Origin: Gigaspora margarita
Lineage: Eukaryota > Glomeromycota > Glomeromycetes > Diversisporales > Gigasporaceae
DNA length: 64,000 nt
Direction: 5' to 3'
NCBI GenBank assembly: GCA_009809945.1
Contig: WTPW01002194.1
Location: 42,895 to 106,894 of the forward strand
Shown: positions 54,414-64,000 of the stretch, one piece after another
Layout: each line of letters opens with the position of its first letter
Numbering within the stretch: position 1 is the stretch's first letter
Notes under the pieces: model-generated
Seen by the model: only the letters and a program-made list of their open reading frames with translations
The model's database searches: none
Told to the model about the DNA's origin: nothing
Translations under genes and position numbers: made by a program

Positions 54414-54479
54414 AATACATGATAGGTTAAGTGGCCCAATTAATGTTTGGGGTTGACTCCTTCTCCCTTACTGGTATAA

Positions 54480-55656
54480 GGGGCAGGTCTTGAGTTTTCC
54501 TTTTTATCCAACTTGCTAGTGGTTGATTTCCTTTTTTTGTTTTTGTGATGTTTCACTAAGGTGAAATTGTCTGTCTCCTCCACCCCAACTCCTGGTGGGA
54601 TTATATCTGATGCTGTATTATCTTGTATCGGAGTATCTGCTGCAGGAGATCTACAGCAGGTCTCACATTGTCATACAAAGTTGATAGCTCATCCACGGGC
54701 CTGTGATAGATCGTTGGGGTGTGATAAGCTCCTTCATATCATTTGTGTTTTCAGTAGAAGTATTAGAGGTTTCATCTAATTGCATTTCATTATTTTCTTC
54801 CTTGCTCTCAGTCTGGCCAGGGTGGGATTCTGTGGTGTCAGAGATTTCCATAGGGTCGGTGTTCTTTCTGCTTCTCATATTCTTCAGGTGATTCGAGAGA
54901 GAATAGATTCTATTCTCTTCTGGCTCTTTCTCTGTTTTTAATTGAAGTCCTGAGCTGATGACAGTTCTTTTTGATGTGTCCTTCTTCTTCGCAGAAGTAG
55001 CATACTTTGGGAGCTGATCTCCATTCCATGGTAATCTTATTATCCCAAATGTGAGTGAATTCGGGGATCCTTTCTTCTAAAGAAGAGTCATTAGTGGTGT
55101 CGAAAACAACTATCCATTAATCAGATAGATACAGAGTGCCCTCGATTAATAGAGGTCTAATCGACGATACATTGCCTATATTCTTGAATGCATCATGTAA
55201 TGCATCTGATATCTCGTCTTTGTCCCTAAGTGGAACATTTTTGCACTTTATTGAGTGGTACAATTTTCTAGCATCAGTAGGGATATATCCGAAATAGGTC
55301 CTTCCCTTTATCATTAGGCCCTTTGCCTCATATTTTTTCATTGTTTCCTTGTTTTTAAAAATAATTTCAATATGTGAGCGTTTGCCTTTGCTAAAATGTT
55401 GTTTTGCTGCATTAATATCATAGCCAGCTGTTTTGAAAAGGTCTTCCATAATTTCGTTAAAGGAGCATTGCAAGCTGCTAGTCGCAATAATTAGAGCATT
55501 GTCATTTTTGGTTTTGATCATATTACGGGGTGAGTAGGTAGAGAAGGTGGTTCTTCCTCTCTTCAATTTAGGGAATAGTGAGGTCCAAGTTCTTCTTGGA
55601 ACTGCAAACTGATCGTTTTCTGGAGTATGGGTTCTCTGTTGTTGTTTATCTTCACT
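54480..55656 (-). pseudogene. LINE-I ORF1, central and C-terminal part
   Basis: From the LINE-K junction: KQQQRTHTPENDQFAVP, TSLFPKLKRGRTTFSTYSP, the RRM-like NALIIATSSLQCSFNEIMED (55500), SKGKRSHIEIIFKNKETMK (55380) and SIKCKNVPLRDKDEISDAL (55230). Then come NVSSIRPLLIEGTLYLSD with a stop in place of Q at 55117, the knuckle CYFCEEEGHIKKNC (about 54965-55006), and the acidic tail with DETSNTSTENTNDMKEL. Very similar to ORF1 of LINE-E. One stop and a few frame changes are seen. The N-terminal region is missing. Confidence 0.85.
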
Positions 55657-58354
55657 ATTTTCGCATTTGAGGCTCCTTCGTATTGTCTAAAAGTTTCTAG
55701 GATCACTTCCCAATCTGTTCTGGAGCCTATTCTTATGGACAGATCATCCACATATACAGACAATTTAAAAAATGATTGTTCTATTCGAATGCCTTTAAGT
55801 TTGTTTTCTAGCGCACAAAGAAGAGGTTCAAATGCAAGGACATACAGCAAAGGTGATAGGGGATCTCCTTGCCTAACCCTTCGTTCAACTGCGAAAGGTG
55901 ACGAAAGTTCCCTCTTTTCTATAATATGAGTTTCTTGATTATGGAACAAATTACGTACCATCTTAATTATACTAGGGTCAAAATTCATTTTGGACATTGT
56001 TAAGCCCAAAAATTCATGATTAATATGGTCAAAAGCTTTCTTCTGGTCTACTAACAGCAGCCAATTTTGCTTAGACGGGTCTGGTTGATTACGCATCGTA
56101 GTGATAATGTCTAGAGCTGCATCCGTGATTGCTCTATCCTTAACAAAACCTGTTTGGTGGGTGGAACAATGACTTTACATATTTCATTTAGCCTTCTAGC
56201 CATGATCTTCATGAATATCTTGGTGTCCGAATTTACCAACGAAATCGGCCACCAGTTCTCTAGGGCTTCTCTATTTTCTGACTTTTTCGATATGAGCATT
56301 ATCATATTTTTATGCTATAAGATTGGCATAACTCCGGAATTAAGAACTTGATTGAATACTAATTCTAAGATGGGGGTAACTGCATCTATGAACTCCTTAT
56401 AGAATTCATATGTAAGGCCATCAGTAGATTTGATCACCTGTTCAATTTTCTCTTTGGTTATGCGCTTTATTAAACCCATATTCATTTCTGGGCTAACCTG
56501 AGGTAGCTGCGGGTTCCATTCTTCTTTCCTATATGTGTTTATATACTCTTCTTTTATATAGTCAAGAGTATCTTCGTATTTGTCTTTATGTTCATCTGGG
56601 ATTTTGATTAAATCTTCACAATTTTCTTCCCTTCTGACCTTGTAACATGCAAAGAAGAATTTGGTTGATTTCTCTCCTTTTTTTATCCAGCATTCTTTTG
56701 AGCGGAGATGCCATTTATCTGCAAGTGCTGCAGTTTCCACATGTAGCTTGTCAGTCTGGCTGGCTAGCTCAAGATCTTTTTCTGAACTCAGTCCTCGTTT
56801 TGCCTTTATTTTTTTGAGTTCCGAGATTTTGTTATTAAGCTTGAGTATGCTGCTTTGGTGTCTCTTGGGTTTCCTGAATGCTCTTAATATTGATTGTAGC
56901 CTTAGTTTACATCTGTCCCAGTCTTCTAGCATGTCTTCTGACTCCAATTCAGTTTTTTTTTTTTTATGTTTTTCTTCTGGGAAATACCCAGAGGTGGCGT
57001 ATGGCCTTCTTTTATTAATTTTTACTAATGAATCTGCCTATACCGCAGAGTCCCTACTTATACATTGTTATGATCTACATATGTATATCTATTACTATAT
57101 TTTAATTTCTACTGCGGCTAACCGGTACTAAGCCATCCTTATATATTTTTTTTATTCCAACTGAACCTAATCAGCTGACCCATTTACAACTGGGGGATTT
57201 AACCGGGACTGTCCAAGTAATTCTAAGAGGCGCAACACAGATAACGGGCGAGTTCGACTGTACTCCAACCCTCGTTCCAAATTTTCTAGAAGTCTTTCAC
57301 CCCTGAGGCCGAATCAGTATATAAACCCCGTTAGAGCAAGTTACACAACATCTATCCAAGATGTCCGGAGAGCCTTCATCAAGCCAAACCCGAGAAGTGG
57401 CTGAGCCGTCCAAACACGGTCCTAGCATCCTAATTCAAGTTGTCTGTCACATGATCGTGTGTAGTTAATTTTTGCCATTCAAAGGACTTGAACTGGCGAC
57501 CTTATGTTAAGAAGCGGCAATGTCCTGGGAGCGCAACCACTACGCTATCGACCCGCAGGACCCAATTCAGTTTTTAATTCTTTGACCAGAATTTCATTTC
57601 TAAAGCTCTCCTTATCTAATTTCTATATGGGGCTGCCATATGTTTCAGATTTAGAAGAGAGTGTGCATGCCACTAGTAAATGATCTAAATTACCAAATTT
57701 CGTCATTACCTCTGACACTAGATGGCTATGCTCTATTCCTACAAAAATATAGTCGATACATGTGCCTATTGTCCTATTGTCTCGGGTATTCTGAAAGTAA
57801 GTTAAAAAGGAACTAGTCTTCGAGTACTCACTGACATTAAGAAATTCTGAGATTTTTCCTTCCAGAATTCCCTTAGAGGGGTCTCGTTGCGGTTCTGTTT
57901 GACTGACTCTATTTACTGTTGGGTTCAAATTTAAGTTGAAGTCTCCCGCTATGATATTGATACTATCTGGTTTCTGTATTGGAGCCCAGTCATTGAGGAA
58001 CTTAACTCTGGCTGGTTGGTGTGGGGGGACGTACACATTGGTAATGGCAAAGGTATGTCCTTTGACTAGAAATTCAGTTCTTATGGCTCTGTCATCCATA
58101 TCTATTTCTGTCACTTTAAATTCAATTGTCCTATTACCAGCTAATATAGCTGTTTTACTTGTCCATATGGAATCATATATCCATTGTGCTTTAAGAAAGT
58201 CTCTTGTTTTTTCATTCGTGGTATTAGTCTCCTGTAAAAATATTAAATCCATTCTATATGACTTTAAAAGAGTGAAAGTGACTCGTTGTTTATCTTTGTT
58301 GTTTAATCCTTTTACATTCAGAGTAGCTATCTTAAGTTTAAAGTTTTGTGTCAT
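55657..58354 (-). pseudogene. LINE-K ORF2: endonuclease and reverse transcriptase to YVDD
   Basis: The first 243 codons from ATG 58354 are open and hold a full APE endonuclease: NVKGLNN, LIFLQETN, SIWTSKTAILAGN, NVYVPPHQPAR, IAGDFNLNLNP, CIDYIF and GNLDHLL (the Ser of SDH is Leu). After SINE-p come LQSILRAFRKPK, KGEKSTKFFFACYK (a stretch open for about 200 codons), DGLTYEFYKEF with a small deletion in NKSPG, WWPISLVNSDTKIFMKIM, LLLVDQKKAFDHINHEF, VRQGDPLSPLLYVLAFEPLL and SVYVDDLSIRIG. It ends at EGASNAKI. Few lesions, but truncated. Confidence 0.87.
56958..57561 (-). mobile_element. SINE-p, with LINE-D-type tail
   Basis: Minus-strand main-family SINE. The duplication CCAATTCAGTTTTT lies at 56944-56957 and 57562-57575. 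The tail shows the CTGGG/CCCAG hairpin (CTTCTGGGAAATACCCAGAG on the plus strand). The body is uninterrupted and shows the target site that MITE-4 hit in SINE-f. The head is at the 57561 end (GTCCTGCGGGTCGATAGCG on the minus strand). Confidence 0.93.
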
Positions 58355-58379
58355 GAACTATAAAAGGTAGGGGTCCCCT

Positions 58380-60064
58380 ATCTAATGACGGGAAGGGTTA
58401 CCGCCTCTCCCCTTTTTGCCATATGGGGATGGTCTATTCTTGACATCATGTGACCGTGATTTGTCTGTTAGTTTATTCTTTTAGATCCTGTTGATCGTTT
58501 ATTAACAACTGGGGTAAATCCTTCAGAGGATAAGGGGGAGTATCCTTAGTTGTCATTTCCAGTGAGTAAGATTTGTGTTAAGTTACTGTATTGCTTGTGA
58601 AACCTAGAGTATCTATTTCATCCCTCTTATTTTCGTTGCCTCACATATAAACCGGGATAGGAGTTTCCTCTGGGGCCTCCTGTTGTACAGATGTATTGAC
58701 TTTAGGGTCTAGGGCTCCTGCTTCTGTTACTTGCGGGGATGTGAGTCTATTCTCTGTTGTGTCCATCACTTCCATTTCAGAGCTATTTGTATCCGGGTTG
58801 AGTCCTATGGTCACCTGGTCAATTTCCTTATCCGGGAGCTCCATTGTTGCTTGTGTTTGTGTTTCTATGATGCTCATGTTCATTCCCATGTTAGCAAGTT
58901 CAGGAGTTGGGGCGAGTGCATAATGAGTCATTTTTCTGTTGTTTCTTGCTCCTCGTTTCCTTTGGTGGAAATAAGGTCTGCTTTTTGTTGGTTATATTCC
59001 TTGTGAGCCTTCCTTAATTTGACTAATTCTTTGAATTGTGTGCACTCCCTTTTGATGTGACCCTCTTTTTCACAGAAATAGCAGACTTTGACCACGGATC
59101 TCCATTCTGTGTGTACTTTGTTATCCCACACATGAGTAAATCGTGGAAGCTTGGTTTCTAGGTCCGGATCATCAGTTGTCTTGAATGTTGTGATCCATTG
59201 GTCGGTTACGTATGGTGTATCCTCAATGACTAGGGGTTTAATTGATACTATATTTCCAAAGCTGTCGAAGCTATCGTGAAGTGCTTCTGTAATGTCGCTT
59301 TTGTTCCCGAGGGGGACATTTCTACACCTGACTGGAAGAAACAACTTTCGTGTGTCTATTAGGATATAGCTATAATACGTTCGTCATAATATTTCTAGCC
59401 CTTTTGCAGCATAGTATTTTTGCTTTTCCTTATCTGTGAAGTTGACTTCCAGGTATGTCCTGGATCCTCAGGTAAAGTGAGCCTTCGCAGCAGAGATATC
59501 GTATTTTGCTGTTTCAAATAAAGAAGTCATTATTTCGTTAAATGAACATTGGATGTTACGAATATCGATGATTAATGCATTGTTATTCTTAGATTTGATA
59601 TAGTTTCTAGAAGAGAAGGTCGAGAATGTCCCTTCCACGTTTGAGTTTAGGAAAGAGATCTGCCCAACTTTTATGTGGAGTGTCATCATCTATTCTCCCC
59701 TGTAGGGGGTTAGTAACTTGAGTATTTACTCTAAAGAGCCCCGTGTTGTATCTTGTTCTTCTATTTGTTTAACTGTAATGCTGTGTCTAGCATGAGTTCT
59801 AAATTGTTTGTACTTTTGGGTAGTTCTTGTATCATTTCTGTGACTTCTAAAGGTTGTGTTATGGTAGAGTTGTTCCATATATTTGTAGTATCTTTTAAAG
59901 CGCTAAGTTCAAATTCTACTTTTTCATCCCAAGAAAGGGAGTCGTTGTTATGCGGGTATTCTAGTAACAGACTATTATTCAGTGTGTTAAAACTATTATA
60001 AAATGTGTTTTCTTTGTTGTCACCAACGTCGTGGAGTTTTTGTTTTTTTTTGCCGTTTTACCAT
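58380..60064 (-). pseudogene. LINE-K ORF1
   Basis: The likely start is at 60064 (MVKRQKKTKTPRRW, basic). Then come NNALIIDIRNIQCSFNEIMTS (59600), YDISAAKAHFT, FLPVRCRNVPLGNKSDITEAL (59344) and NIVSIKPLVIEDTPYVTDQW. The complete CCHC knuckle CYFCEKEGHIKREC is at about 59047-59088. A C-terminal acidic region ends near 58640. Stop and frame changes lie near 59468 and 59345, and a Trp codon may be lost near 59385. The 58928-59344 stretch is open. It is related to ORF1 of LINE-J and LINE-F, with more divergence in the tail. Confidence 0.8.
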
Positions 60065-60247
60065 GTTTTGTTCGAGTATTTTGTCGTGTTTGTTTTTCCG
60101 TAGGTTTTTTCTTCTTGTAAGGGCGTTAGCCCTTACTATTCCTTCGTATTTGTGGGTTTTAGTGAGTCTTTTGTGTAGAGTTATTATTATTCCAAGTGTT
60201 GTCTCTTCTCCACTTCACCTGAACTGGAGAGAGTATGTGTAGATCTC

Positions 60248-60420
60248 GACTTGATTTTTTTACAAGAAACAAATATGAACAATGTAAACACACATAATTT
60301 TTTGAAGAAACAATGGATGTTTGAATCTATCTGGTCAAATAAAGCAGCAATTCTTGCAGAAAATAAAGATATTGGATTTAGAGATACAGCAACTTCCCAC
60401 GATAGAAGAATAATTAAAAA
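60248..60420 (+). pseudogene. LINE-L, endonuclease fragment of ORF2
   Basis: Starting exactly at the insertion point of LINE-K, the plus strand reads DLIFLQETNMNN, NFLKKQWMFESIWSNKAAIL and HDRRIIKN. This is about 58 codons of the N-terminal endonuclease without an in-frame stop. Beyond 60420 the sequence changes to an RNase H-type LINE. Confidence 0.83.
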
Positions 60421-61710
60421 TTGGTAGCTATTACTAGAAAAGGTTAAAGTCCACTCAGGTAAGAAATTTAATAAGTGGGCTGATACATTGGCGAAACTAG
60501 CATGTAATGAGACTAAGACAATGGAAATTGACTCAGTCGAAAGCAAAGAATATGTCTACAAGTTGAAGTGGCAAGAAGAAATAGTTGAGATACCAATTAG
60601 AAGCTTTATTAAGAAATAAATAAATACATATTACAGAGTTAGCTGCTTGACTTATTGGCAACAAAAAAAGGATCCAGAAAGACTCGAGCAACTGGAGGGT
60701 ATACAAAAGTCTACTAAGAATGCACCAAAAGATGCAGGGTAGGAGTATAGAAGAAAATAATATTTGGATCTTTAAAATTAAAGCATTCAACCGACTACTG
60801 CCAACCTTGTACCAAAGAGCCAAACACAGGCCGGACCTATACCTGAGCACAGTTTGTAGAAAATGCAAAAAGAATGAGAAAACCTTCAAACATCCCACAT
60901 CTTGCCCAATAGATTAGAACTTTTGGAAAAGTAAAAAAAGGCAATAGTTAAAGATATATAAAAAAAACTAATGGATGAAAAGAAGGTCCAGATCACAGAA
61001 AAAAGCTAAAAGAAATACTTCTAGAAGCCAATAGGAAAGATCTAGTTATATAACAGACAGAATTGGCAAAGACCAGGATTTGGATCAAAAACTAAAAGAA
61101 GAAGGGCTCTTAGGGCGAACAATTCTGAGGGTACTACAACTGTATATAGATAAATGGCTCACATATTTCCAGAAAAAATTTGAGTAGAAAGGTGCGCAAT
61201 TACAAATAATTGGGAGAAGACTTTGGGTATTATGGTTCAGTTTAAGCGAAGAAGTAATAAAAAAGAGAAAGGAATTCAGAAAAATCTGCACATTTCATGA
61301 GCAGAAGTAGAGATGTTCAATCCAAAGGGAAAGGGCAGATGCAGAGCTAGAAAACCCAAAGCAGAGGGCAATTTGATATATATTTTAAATTTTGGTATCA
61401 GAGGAAATAAGGAATTGGATAATGAAGGGAAGTTTTTCAGATTGGAATCAAAATAAACAGTAGTTTTGACGGGCAGCAAACCCAACTCGATGAATTAGCT
61501 AAACTAAGCCTCTTATCTAAGGATTAGCTGGCTAAAGGAAAGGAATTTTTGCTATAGCAGGTCACATTTAGTTGTCTCTAATGACAACTGGGTAGGTTGC
61601 ACTTTAATAAGTAGTCAACCTAAAGTAGACAATATATAATATAATGTTTTTGCAAAATATGTCTAAATAAAGTTGCAACAAGACTGCCGAATTTAAAAAA
61701 TATATATATA
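60421..61710 (+). mobile_element. LINE-M, 3' remnant of an RNase H-type LINE
   Basis: The translation shows KVKVHSGKKFNKWADTLAK, which resembles the C-terminal end of RNase H domains (HSG then an Asp in a WAD/ADxLA motif). KQEEIVEIP-like sequence follows. After a stop, FNRLLPTLYQRAKHRPDLYL lies near 60785, with a Cys/His knuckle CRKCKKNEKTFKHPTSC at about 60859-60909. A decayed tail ends with AATAAAGTTGCAACAAGAC near 61667-61685. The type differs from the other LINEs, which lack a recognisable RNase H. Heavily degraded. Confidence 0.65.
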
Positions 61711-61723
61711 TAATAATTATAAG

Positions 61724-62097
61724 AAAAAAAGTATTTGTCACTACCCGCAACCAGTGTTATAAATGCAAAAAAATTTTATTGGTGCAAACGCAAAAAAAAC
61801 ACAAAAAAATTTATATGCAAGTTATATATATGGGGAGCCCCGATATACTGTGCATTGTGCCTACTGGTGGATCCAATTTACATCACTGCCCGCAATGCAT
61901 CACCAGCCCATAAGGCCTTAAGACCTTATTAATATCAAAATAAAATTAAGTTAGAATTAGAATTAAAATTAATACAGAATTGCAAGAGAATCATTTTTTG
62001 TTAGAAGTACAGTAGGTGTTCTCTTAGTAAAATTTTGAGTTATAAATATATCTGTGACAAAAAAGGTGTGTTGCAGGTGGTGACAAATACTTTTTTT
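61724..62097. mobile_element. Inverted-repeat element (putative MITE)
   Basis: AAAAAAAGTATTTGTCAC at the left is matched by the reverse complement at 62080-62097, and the match extends through ACC(C/T)GCAAC. About 374 bp, no ORF. The target duplication cannot be defined because of the flanking A/T runs. Confidence 0.65.
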
Positions 62098-62633
62098 TTA
62101 AAAAAATATTAAAGGTGAGACCTTGCTTTTATCTTTATTAAATTTAATAGATACTTTTTATAGTACAGAAAGAAATTTCATTTTTTTAAATTTAATGCTA
62201 AGAATAGAAACTCAGACATATATATAAGTAAACCTAAATACTTATCTGTGGCCTAAACCTAGACAAATACATTTTTCCTAATTATAATATATATTTATAA
62301 ATTCTAAATAAAGTATACCAATTCACATTTAAAAAAAAAAAGTTCCAGTACATTTTAAATTCATCAACAGCTTCCAATTCGTAATAATAACACTAATAAC
62401 TTTACAAAAGCAGGAATTCAAATATTAAAAGATGTTGTATTTAAGTGTGTACAGGCCTATAATATTGTACAAATATTTCAATTAATGTTAATACAATGAA
62501 TCTTTATTATATTAAAAGATTAGGACCATGTTATTAATCACCTGATTATTTTTTATTAGAGGTCTTTTGTCACTCCCCTTACTAGCAGATTAAATAGCTT
62601 TGTTGCACTTTGCTTTAACTTCATTGGCAAATT
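62098..62633. other. Unassigned AT-rich DNA
   Basis: Very AT-rich, without a recognisable gene or repeat apart from TTTTGTCACTCCCC near 62568, which resembles the end of the preceding inverted-repeat element. Confidence 0.4.
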
Positions 62634-63950
62634 TTATATATAGATATATATCGATTACTAACCATATGGATATATATCGATTACTAACCATATGGATATA
62701 TATCGATTACACACACCCCTGCCAATTATTATTGATAGTGATAGTAATCGATATATATCTGGTTAAATCGATATATATCNAATATGATATTAATTAATAA
62801 TTATTATATTCACATAATCATGCTTTTTGCAAATTTTTAAACGTTTTACAGGTTTTCACAAGTTTTTGCAAGTTTTCTAAAATTTTTTTATTTATTATTA
62901 TTATATATTATTAAATATACAATATTCGCAAGTTTTCGCAATTTAATATAAAATTTTATTTTTTTAGTTATTTTTATATATTATATATATTTTAAATATT
63001 ATATATTTTATTATATTATTATTATAAAAAAATGTCAAAAAAATAAAACCAAAAAAGAATTTCTTCCTTTGTTATATATTTTTTCAGGTTTGCATTTATT
63101 TCCGCAAGTTCTGAAAGAATTAAGAAATAAATAAAATAAAATAAAATTAAAAAATAATAAAAAAAAAGAANAAAAAACAAAAAATGAAACTGAAAAAAAT
63201 AATGAAAAAAAATGAAAATGAAAAAAATAAACTATTATATTTGCTTCTATTCGCTCATATTTGCTTCTATTCACTTATATTTACTTATTTTCACTATTTT
63301 CTAAAAAGATAGTAAGTAAAAAAAATAAAAAAATCTATTTCTCAGAAGTGTTAGTGTTATACCACCCGTACAAATGCAAGAGAAACAAGAAAAATTACCC
63401 CATATGCCCCATACGAACGCAAGAGAACGAGCAGACCACCCTATATAAATGCAAGAGAAATGAGCAAGACCACCCTATACGAATACAAGAGAAGAAAACA
63501 AATGGACCACCTTCAAGAATACTAAAAATCTATGCAATACCATCTACAAGAATACCAAGAGGCACGTCAACGACACCAGCTAGCGACAATTCCAATGACG
63601 ATACCAATGACAACATCAACTACAACACCAGTGATGACACCAACTAGGACAACACCAATGCGTTGCCTTGCGCAAGGTGTCGAAAAGTCACTATACTTCA
63701 TGCCAAAAAGTGTTTTTTTTGTAGAAATAAAATAAAAAAAAATTAAAAAAAAAAATAAAAAAACAAATGAAACAAAATGATACTAAATGAAGCGAAACGT
63801 AACAAAAAAAACAAAACGAAAACGAAAAAACAATGTAAAAGTCTAATCTGATCTTGTACTATAATCATCAAAACATTTCGAAACATTTCGAAAATATTAG
63901 TCAAACGCGCTCTTGGTATGATCCAGGGTACAGATCTACTGATCTAGCTT
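62634..63950 (-). repeat. Repeat X, copy B (inverted relative to copy A)
   Basis: It starts GCAAATTTTATATATAG on the plus strand and carries the (GATATATATCGATTA) array, the AAACGTTTTACAGGTTTTC word, A-rich tracts, GAACGCAAGAG / GAATACAAGAG units and ACACCAGTGATGACACC triplet-like DNA. It ends near GATCCAGGGTACAGATCTA. Each block is found in opposite orientation and order in copy A (6647-7655). It is longer than copy A, mainly through expanded low-complexity parts. No transposase or TIR was identified. The remaining 50 bp to the window end is AT-rich and ends in poly(A). Confidence 0.7.
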
Positions 63951-64000
63951 CAGTTCTAAAATATTTCAAATATATCAAAATATTAAAAAAAAAAAAAAAA

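Larger units (their letters stand above)
52182..55656 (-). mobile_element. LINE-I, 5' part, fused to LINE-K
   Basis: The minus-strand continuation of LINE-I beyond the LINE-J insertion. Upstream it includes the reverse-transcriptase start, linker (with SINE-o), endonuclease, ORF2 start and most of ORF1. It stops at the ORF1 codons NSEDKQQQ, where it joins the ORF2 of LINE-K at about 55656. The LINE-I 5' UTR and ORF1 N-terminus are absent. Confidence 0.85.
55657..60247 (-). mobile_element. LINE-K, 5'-complete LINE ending after YADD
   Basis: The minus-strand 5' end (AGATCTACACATACTCTCTC) is at 60246, followed by the 5' UTR, ORF1 and ORF2 to the YADD region, then the junction with LINE-I ORF1. 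The 5' flank on its sense strand is AAAAAAATCAAGTC, the antisense of LINE-L endonuclease codons and the same word duplicated around LINE-E. It contains SINE-p. The 3' half is missing. Confidence 0.83.

Noticed and set aside
63261..63735. Thr/Pro/Met-rich open frames near the right end
   Set aside because: They derive from the simple-repeat part of repeat X copy B, and the corresponding frames are not kept in copy A.

Overview
The window is a eukaryotic, AT-rich stretch with no host protein-coding gene that I can recognise. Almost all of it is nested, decayed transposable elements. The base composition, the 68-nt GT-AG intron in the only spliced gene, interstitial CCCTAA telomere-type repeats, and the mix of APE-type LINEs, tRNA-headed SINEs, hAT and TA-flanked elements would fit a repeat-rich early-diverging fungus such as a Glomeromycotina (Rhizophagus/Gigaspora-like) genome. 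That assignment is an inference (about 0.5).

Layout. 1-5.2 kb: LINE-A (+) carrying a TA-flanked MITE, a hAT-type MITE and a SINE. 5.2-8.85 kb: unassigned AT-rich DNA with a SINE (-) broken by repeat X copy A. 8.85-13.2 kb: 5' part of LINE-B (+) broken by three SINEs. 13.2-16.2 kb: 3' part of LINE-C (-), whose 3' UTR holds a SINE that itself holds a hAT-like element. 16.2-18.8 kb: internally deleted LINE-D (+). 18.8-30.0 kb: LINE-E (+), full length, carrying a hAT-like MITE, a SINE split by a complete 4.4-kb hAT transposon with transposase, a small hAT MITE and another SINE. 30.0-35.1 kb: LINE-F (-), ORF1 plus the start of ORF2, split by a 2.9-kb hAT-like element. 35.4-43.0 kb: LINE-G (-) with three SINEs and a hAT-like MITE. 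43.0-45.1 kb: a SINE, a fold-back MITE, and a SINE-head/LINE-H fusion. 45.1-55.7 kb: LINE-I (-) split by LINE-J (+, 46791-52181), the best preserved full-length LINE. 55.7-60.2 kb: LINE-K (-). 60.2-61.7 kb: a small LINE-L endonuclease fragment and an RNase H-type LINE-M tail. 61.7-64 kb: an inverted-repeat element and repeat X copy B.

How the parts work together. The LINEs encode ORF1 (RNA-binding type, with a CCHC knuckle in the better copies) and ORF2 (APE endonuclease, reverse transcriptase with YADD, C-terminal Cys/His knuckle). The SINEs encode nothing. They carry a tRNA-like Pol III head and end in short hairpin tails followed by poly(A), and two of these tail types match the 3' ends of LINEs in this window. 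This is the classic signature of SINEs that use a partner LINE's machinery. Most retro-insertions are flanked by 10-16 bp target-site duplications that I could read directly, so the insertion order can be reconstructed. The complete hAT shares its terminal inverted repeat with a 194-bp MITE 1.1 kb away.

The most interesting signals are: (1) one SINE body joined to at least five different hairpin tails; (2) LINEs repeatedly inserting into the same T-rich codons of other LINEs' own endonuclease domains; (3) reciprocal-looking ORF1/ORF2 junctions and a 173-bp internal inversion within LINEs; (4) a telomere-repeat patch inside a SINE; (5) several hAT-type non-autonomous elements built from short-motif arrays.
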